A DNA stretch of 24,558 bases. It comes from DASRVA01 sp050732935. Lineage in GTDB: Bacteria > Gemmatimonadota > Gemmatimonadetes > JACCXV01 > JAHWKZ01. Shown here piece by piece: positions 20,848-24,558 of the stretch. A program made the translations under genes and the position numbers. The notes under the pieces are model-generated. The model was not told the origin of the DNA, ran no database searches, and saw nothing but the letters and a program-made list of their open reading frames with translations. Every line of letters starts with the position of its first letter. Position 1 is the stretch's first letter. Where the stretch lies: assembly GCA_050732935.1 (NCBI GenBank), contig JBOHRW010000236.1, forward strand, positions 1-24,558, read 5' to 3'.

Positions 20848-22476
20848 ATGAAGCGGAAGACTGCGACAGAGAATCCAGACACCGGAACGCGCGGAGAGGT
20901 CAGAACCACCAGCGGCTGCATCGTCCAGCCGTGCTACACGGAGGACGACCTGCGCGGGATCGACCTCGAGGGGGACATCGGGCTACCCGGAGAGCTCCCG
21001 TTCACCAGGGGGATCCATCCCGACATGTATCGCGGCCGCCTCTGGACGATGCGCCAGTACGCCGGCTACGGGACGGCGGAGGAGACCAACCGCCGCTTCC
21101 GCTTCCTCCAGGAGCGCGGCCAGACGGGACTTTCGACCGCCTTCGATCTGCCCACCCAGATGGGCTACGACTCCGATCACCCGCGCGCCGCGGGCGAGGT
21201 CGGGCGGGTGGGCGTGGCGATCGACACCCTGGACGACATGCGGCGCCTCTTCGACGGGATCCCGCTGGCCGAGGTCTCGACGTCGATGACGATCAACGCG
21301 ACCGCCACGACGCTGCTCGCCTTGTACACGCTCGTGGCCGAGGAGCAGGAAGCCGATCTGGGCTCGCTCCGCGGAACGATCCAGAATGACATCCTGAAAG
21401 AGTACATCGCGCGCGGGACCTACATCTATCCGCCCGGGTTCAGCCTGCGGCTGGTCGTGGATTCGTTCGCATGGTGCGCGCGGGAGACGCCCAGCTGGAA
21501 CCCGATCTCGATCTCCGGCTATCACATCCGCGAGGCGGGTGCGACCGCCGCCCAGGAGGTCGCATTCACCTTCGCCAATGCGATCTGCTACGTGGAGGCG
21601 GCGCGCGCCGCGGGGCTCGAGCCGGCCGACTTCGTGGGGCGCCTGTCATTCTTCTACGGTGTCCACAACGATCTGTTCGAGGAGGTCGCCAAGTTCCGCG
21701 CCTCCCGGAAGATCTGGGCGCACCTGGTCCGTGAGCGGTTCCGGGTGGAGGATCCGGCCGTGGGTCGGCTGCGCTTCCACGCGCAGACGGACGGCGCCAC
21801 GCTGACCGCGCAGCAGCCCTTGAACAACGTCGTGCGCGTCACCGTTCAGGCCCTGGCCGCCGTGCTCGGCGGCACCCAGAGCCTCCATACCAACAGCTAC
21901 GACGAGGCGCTGGCACTCCCGACCGAGGAGTCGGCCGGGCTGGCCCTCCGGACCCAGCAGATCCTGGCCTGGGAGAGCGGGGTGGCGGCGACCGCCGATC
22001 CGCTCGGCGGCTCCTGGTACGTCGAACGGCTGACCGCCGATCTCGAGGAGCGGATCCTGGCGTATCTGGAGCAGATCGAAGGGATGGGCGGATCGATCGG
22101 TGCGCTGGAGGCGCACTTCTTCCAGGACGAGATCGAGCGCGAGGCGTATCAGCACCAGCGGCGGGTCGAGAGCGGCGAGGAGGTGGTCGTGGGCGTCAAC
22201 CGGTGGGTCGAGCCCGGGACCGATCCGTCGCTCGCGGAGCCCGACGGTGCCGAGCTGGCGGCGCGGCAGGTCGAGCGGCTCGAGGCCTGGCGGGAGTCGC
22301 GCGACGCCGACGCCGTATCCACCTCGCTGGAGCGCCTGGCGACCGCGTCCCGCGGCGAGGAGAACCTGGTGCCCGCGATCCGTCGGGCGTGCGGAGCCGG
22401 GGCCACGCTGGGCGAGATCGCCGATGTCTTCCGCGAGCTGCACGGAACCTGGGACGAGAGAAAGGGTCGAGGCTGA
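20848..22476 (+). CDS. Methylmalonyl-CoA mutase large (catalytic) subunit, without B12-binding domain
   Basis: Radical enzyme isomerising (R)-methylmalonyl-CoA to succinyl-CoA. The 542 residues cover the substrate-binding barrel: LWTMRQYAGYGTAEETN, STAFDLPTQMGYDSDHP, STSMTINATATTLLALY, GTIQNDILKEYIARGTYIYPP, ISGYHIREAGATAAQE and GGTQSLHTNSYDEALALPTE. Tyr71 and Arg189 align with recalled Tyr89 and Arg207 of the Propionibacterium enzyme, which contact the methylmalonyl carboxyl; isobutyryl-CoA mutases have Phe and Gln there, so methylmalonyl-CoA is the better substrate call. Tyr225-His226 is the conserved catalytic pair. The C-terminal cobalamin-binding domain is absent, as in split mutases, so a small B12-binding subunit must be encoded elsewhere. 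ATG 20848 follows the carrier stop by 2 bases. Confidence 0.95.
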   Translation: MKRKTATENPDTGTRGEVRTTSGCIVQPCYTEDDLRGIDLEGDIGLPGELPFTRGIHPDMYRGRLWTMRQYAGYGTAEETNRRFRFLQERGQTGLSTAFDLPTQMGYDSDHPRAAGEVGRVGVAIDTLDDMRRLFDGIPLAEVSTSMTINATATTLLALYTLVAEEQEADLGSLRGTIQNDILKEYIARGTYIYPPGFSLRLVVDSFAWCARETPSWNPISISGYHIREAGATAAQEVAFTFANAICYVEAARAAGLEPADFVGRLSFFYGVHNDLFEEVAKFRASRKIWAHLVRERFRVEDPAVGRLRFHAQTDGATLTAQQPLNNVVRVTVQALAAVLGGTQSLHTNSYDEALALPTEESAGLALRTQQILAWESGVAATADPLGGSWYVERLTADLEERILAYLEQIEGMGGSIGALEAHFFQDEIEREAYQHQRRVESGEEVVVGVNRWVEPGTDPSLAEPDGAELAARQVERLEAWRESRDADAVSTSLERLATASRGEENLVPAIRRACGAGATLGEIADVFRELHGTWDERKGRG

Positions 22477-22478
22477 GC

Positions 22479-22826
22479 ATGCCGACATACGCTTATGAAT
22501 GCGGCGCGTGCGGGCACGTCTTCGATGTCTTCGCGAAGATCACCGCCAAGGCGACGTCGCGTAAATGCCCGGTCTGCGGCGCACGTGCCCATCGCCAGAT
22601 CACCGGCGGGGCGGGCTTCCTGTTCAAGGGTGAGGGCTTCTACATCACCGACTACCGGAGCGAGGAGTACCGCTCGAAGGAGAAGGCGGAGAAGGGCTCC
22701 GGGACGGGGGACGGGGAGGGGGCATCGGACAAGGGTGACAAGGCCGGGAAGGCCGATGCCTCGCCATCGGCTTCGGACAAGCCCGCCGAGAAGCCCAGGA
22801 AGAAGGACAAGAAGAAGGGCCAATGA
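22479..22826 (+). CDS. FmdB-type zinc-ribbon protein with lysine-rich tail
   Basis: A 115-residue protein starting MPTYAYECGACGHVF, the hallmark of FmdB/CxxC_CxxC_SSSS regulatory proteins. Cys8, Cys11, Cys30 and Cys33 form the predicted zinc ribbon. GGAGFLFKGEGFYITDYR is also usual for the family. Residues ~72-115 are low-complexity Lys/Glu/Gly/Asp/Ser ending in a basic cluster (PRKKDKKKGQ). Function is not established; FmdB was named as a possible regulator of formamidase, which has no clear relevance here. The ATG lies 2 bases after the mutase stop, and the stop overlaps argS by 4 bases, so it belongs to the same transcript. Confidence 0.87.
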   Translation: MPTYAYECGACGHVFDVFAKITAKATSRKCPVCGARAHRQITGGAGFLFKGEGFYITDYRSEEYRSKEKAEKGSGTGDGEGASDKGDKAGKADASPSASDKPAEKPRKKDKKKGQ

Positions 22827-24475
22827 GCCGTCCCCGCGAGGAGCTTCGGGACATGCTGGCCGGGCGGATCCGGGAGCTCGGCTGGCCGGCTCCCGAGATC
22901 GTGGTCGAGCGCCCGGCCCGGCCCGAGCACGGCGACTGGGCCTCCCCGGTGGCGCTGGCCCTGGCCCGGCCGCTGGCGCGCTCCCCGCGGGAGATCGCGC
23001 GGGAGCTGGTCACCGGACTGGAGGCGGATCATGACCCGTTCGACGAGATCTCGGTCGCGGGTCCCGGCTTTCTCAACGCCAGGCTCGCGCCAGGGTATCT
23101 GCAGGGGATCGTGCGGCGGGTTCTCGAGGACGGCGACGGGTACGGAAGAACCGCCCGGCTCGCGGGACGGCGGATCGACGTGGAGTTCGTGTCGTCCAAC
23201 CCTACCGGTCCGCTCCACGTCGGGCACGCGCGGAACGCGGTCCTGGGGGACGCCATCGCCGCCCTCCTCGAGAGCCAGGGCGCGCAGGTCACCCGCGAGT
23301 ACTACTTCAACGACGCCGGACGGCAGATGGATGTCCTGGCGGCCTCGGTCCATGCCCGCTACCGGCAGCACGAGGAGCCCGATTTCCCGTTCCCAGAGGA
23401 GGGCTATCGCGGCGGGTACATCGATGACCTCGCGGCGGAGCTCCGGGAGGAGGTCGGTGACCGGCTCCGCGAGTCCTCCGCCGGGGGGCTCTCCGAGATC
23501 CGGCACTTCGCGGGCGAACGGATCGCGGCCGGGATCCGCGAGGCCCTGGCGCGGTTCCGAGTCGAGTTCGACGTGTACTTCAACGAGTCCTCGCTCTACG
23601 AGGACGGTCGCCTGGACGAGACCATCGAGACGCTGCGCGCATCGGACGCCGTCTACGAGAAGGACGGGGCCGTGTGGCTGCGCGCGACCGGCTGGGGCGA
23701 CCTGGAGGACCGGGTGCTCGTCAAGAGCAGCGGGGACCCGACTTACCTCCTGCCCGACATCGCCTATCATCTCGACAAGCACGAGCGCGGCTTCGACACG
23801 GCGATCGACGTATGGGGCGCGGATCACCACAGCTACGCCGTCCGCATGCAGGCCGCGCTCCAGGCTCTCGGCTATCCACCGGACTGGCTGAGGACGGTCA
23901 TCTACCAGCAGGTGAGCCTCGTCGAAGACGGTCTCGAGGTCCGGCTGTCGACCCGCAGGAACCGCATGGTGACGCTGAGCGAGCTCATGGACGACATCGG
24001 CGTCGACGTCGCGCGTTACTTTCTCCTGATGCGAAAGGGCGACACGCACATGACCTTCGACCTCGATCTGGCGCGGCGGCAGTCGGAGGAGAACCCGGTC
24101 TACTACGTGCAGTATGCACACGCCCGGATCGCCGGCGTGTTCGAGCGGCTCGAGGAGCGATCGTGGGATCCGCGGGTGGGCGGCGTCCCGGGGACCCTCG
24201 CCCGGCTTCAGGCCGACACCGAGCTCGACGTCCTGCGGGCGCTGGACGACTATCCGGACGTCGTGGCGGACGCCGCCGATGCGCTCGAGCCCCATCGGGT
24301 GACCGACTATCTCGAGGGCCTCGCCCGGCGCTTCCATCTCTGGTATCACGCCGAGCGCTTCCTGGTCGAGGACGAGGGCCTCGCGCAGGCGCGGCTGGCC
24401 TTGGCGCGAGCCGTGCAGACGGTGCTGGGGAACGGGCTGGGGCTCCTGGGAGTGACCGCGCCCGAGTCTATGTAG
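22823..24475 (+). CDS. argS: Arginyl-tRNA synthetase
   Basis: Charges tRNA-Arg with arginine in the cytosol. The 550 residues begin with an Add-1-type N-terminal domain (ARPEHGDWASPVALALAR). The class I catalytic core has VSSNPTGPLHVGHARNAVLGD, with the HIGH-type motif HVGH at 132-135. The second signature is the relaxed form STRRN (376-380), followed by MVTLSELMDDIGVDVARYFLLMRKGDTHMTFD, normal for ArgRS where KMSKS is often degenerate. NPVYYVQYAHARI opens the DALR anticodon-binding domain, which runs to the C-terminus. ATG 22823 overlaps the preceding stop as ATGA. Complete and of usual length. Last full gene of the operon; 41 bases follow before the next start. Confidence 0.97.
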   Translation: MSRPREELRDMLAGRIRELGWPAPEIVVERPARPEHGDWASPVALALARPLARSPREIARELVTGLEADHDPFDEISVAGPGFLNARLAPGYLQGIVRRVLEDGDGYGRTARLAGRRIDVEFVSSNPTGPLHVGHARNAVLGDAIAALLESQGAQVTREYYFNDAGRQMDVLAASVHARYRQHEEPDFPFPEEGYRGGYIDDLAAELREEVGDRLRESSAGGLSEIRHFAGERIAAGIREALARFRVEFDVYFNESSLYEDGRLDETIETLRASDAVYEKDGAVWLRATGWGDLEDRVLVKSSGDPTYLLPDIAYHLDKHERGFDTAIDVWGADHHSYAVRMQAALQALGYPPDWLRTVIYQQVSLVEDGLEVRLSTRRNRMVTLSELMDDIGVDVARYFLLMRKGDTHMTFDLDLARRQSEENPVYYVQYAHARIAGVFERLEERSWDPRVGGVPGTLARLQADTELDVLRALDDYPDVVADAADALEPHRVTDYLEGLARRFHLWYHAERFLVEDEGLAQARLALARAVQTVLGNGLGLLGVTAPESM

Positions 24476-24516
24476 ATCGCGAAGATGGCCCGTTTCTTCC
24501 TTCTGCGGAGTGTCCC

Positions 24517-24558
24517 ATGTCATTGCTGGTAGTCGGATCGGTCGCGCTGGACGACGTC
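24517..24558 (+). CDS. Probable PfkB-family sugar/nucleoside kinase, 3' truncated by window end
   Basis: Only 14 codons are visible. GGAG (24507-24510) lies 6 bases before ATG 24517. The peptide MSLLVVGSVALDDV matches the first strand and start of the substrate site typical of PfkB-family carbohydrate kinases, which commonly open ILVVGSVAxD. Too little is present to name a substrate. The frame stays open to the last base. Confidence 0.55.
   Translation, partial: MSLLVVGSVALDDV

Noticed and set aside
23939..23960. Degenerate KMSKS motif in ArgRS as a sign of a defective enzyme
   Set aside because: ArgRS proteins often have relaxed forms such as STRxG at this site; the rest of the enzyme is complete.
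22652..24523. 623-codon minus-strand frame over fmdB and argS
   Set aside because: Shadow of the ArgRS coding sequence; no domain recognised.

Overview
The window is high-GC bacterial chromosome (70% and 72% G+C in two 60-base lines counted, 15841-15900 and 17281-17340). All 23 recognisable genes are on the + strand. A FlgD-like/type A sorting domain on the first protein, large secreted peptidases, a stand-alone methylmalonyl-CoA mutase large subunit and split acyl-CoA carboxylase genes suggest an uncultured lineage of the FCB/Gemmatimonadota type, such as Eisenbacteria. That placement is inference from gene style; no 16S rRNA or other phylogenetic marker was compared.

Region 1 (1-7605) is one tightly packed run, probably an operon whose promoter lies upstream of the window. 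It holds a secreted S8 protease (5' end missing), folB and folK (pterin steps of folate synthesis), panB and panC (pantothenate synthesis), a short GlmU-type uridyltransferase, a YqeK-type HD hydrolase and a membrane-anchored LytR_C-domain protein. From folB onward every junction is an overlap or a 1-base gap.

Region 2 (7606-12139) holds a DksA/TraR-type zinc-finger protein with a 100-residue histone-H1-like basic tail and its own candidate promoter. A decayed corA magnesium-transporter gene follows, then a secreted M14 zinc carboxypeptidase whose start codon lies inside the corA remnant, then cmk.

Region 3 (12140-15884) holds rpsA (six S1 domains) in the usual cmk-rpsA order, with a candidate promoter over the end of cmk, and a lipoprotein joining TPR repeats to a type-1 periplasmic-binding domain.

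Region 4 (15885-17219) is a low-GC islet (48% and 47% in two counted lines). It carries an unrecognised cysteine-rich lipoprotein and a small membrane protein, and is probably a recent acquisition.

Region 5 (17220-24558) is a propionyl-CoA to succinyl-CoA module: carboxyltransferase, biotin carboxylase, biotin carrier and mutase large subunit. An FmdB-type zinc ribbon, argS and the first codons of a probable PfkB-family kinase follow. The mutase B12-binding subunit and the epimerase are not in the window.

No gap between genes exceeds 300 bases. I saw no rRNA, tRNA, CRISPR array, insertion sequence or clear novel multi-gene system. The features most worth following up are the histone-tailed DksA-like protein, the acetyltransferase-less GlmU, the corA remnant and the low-GC islet.
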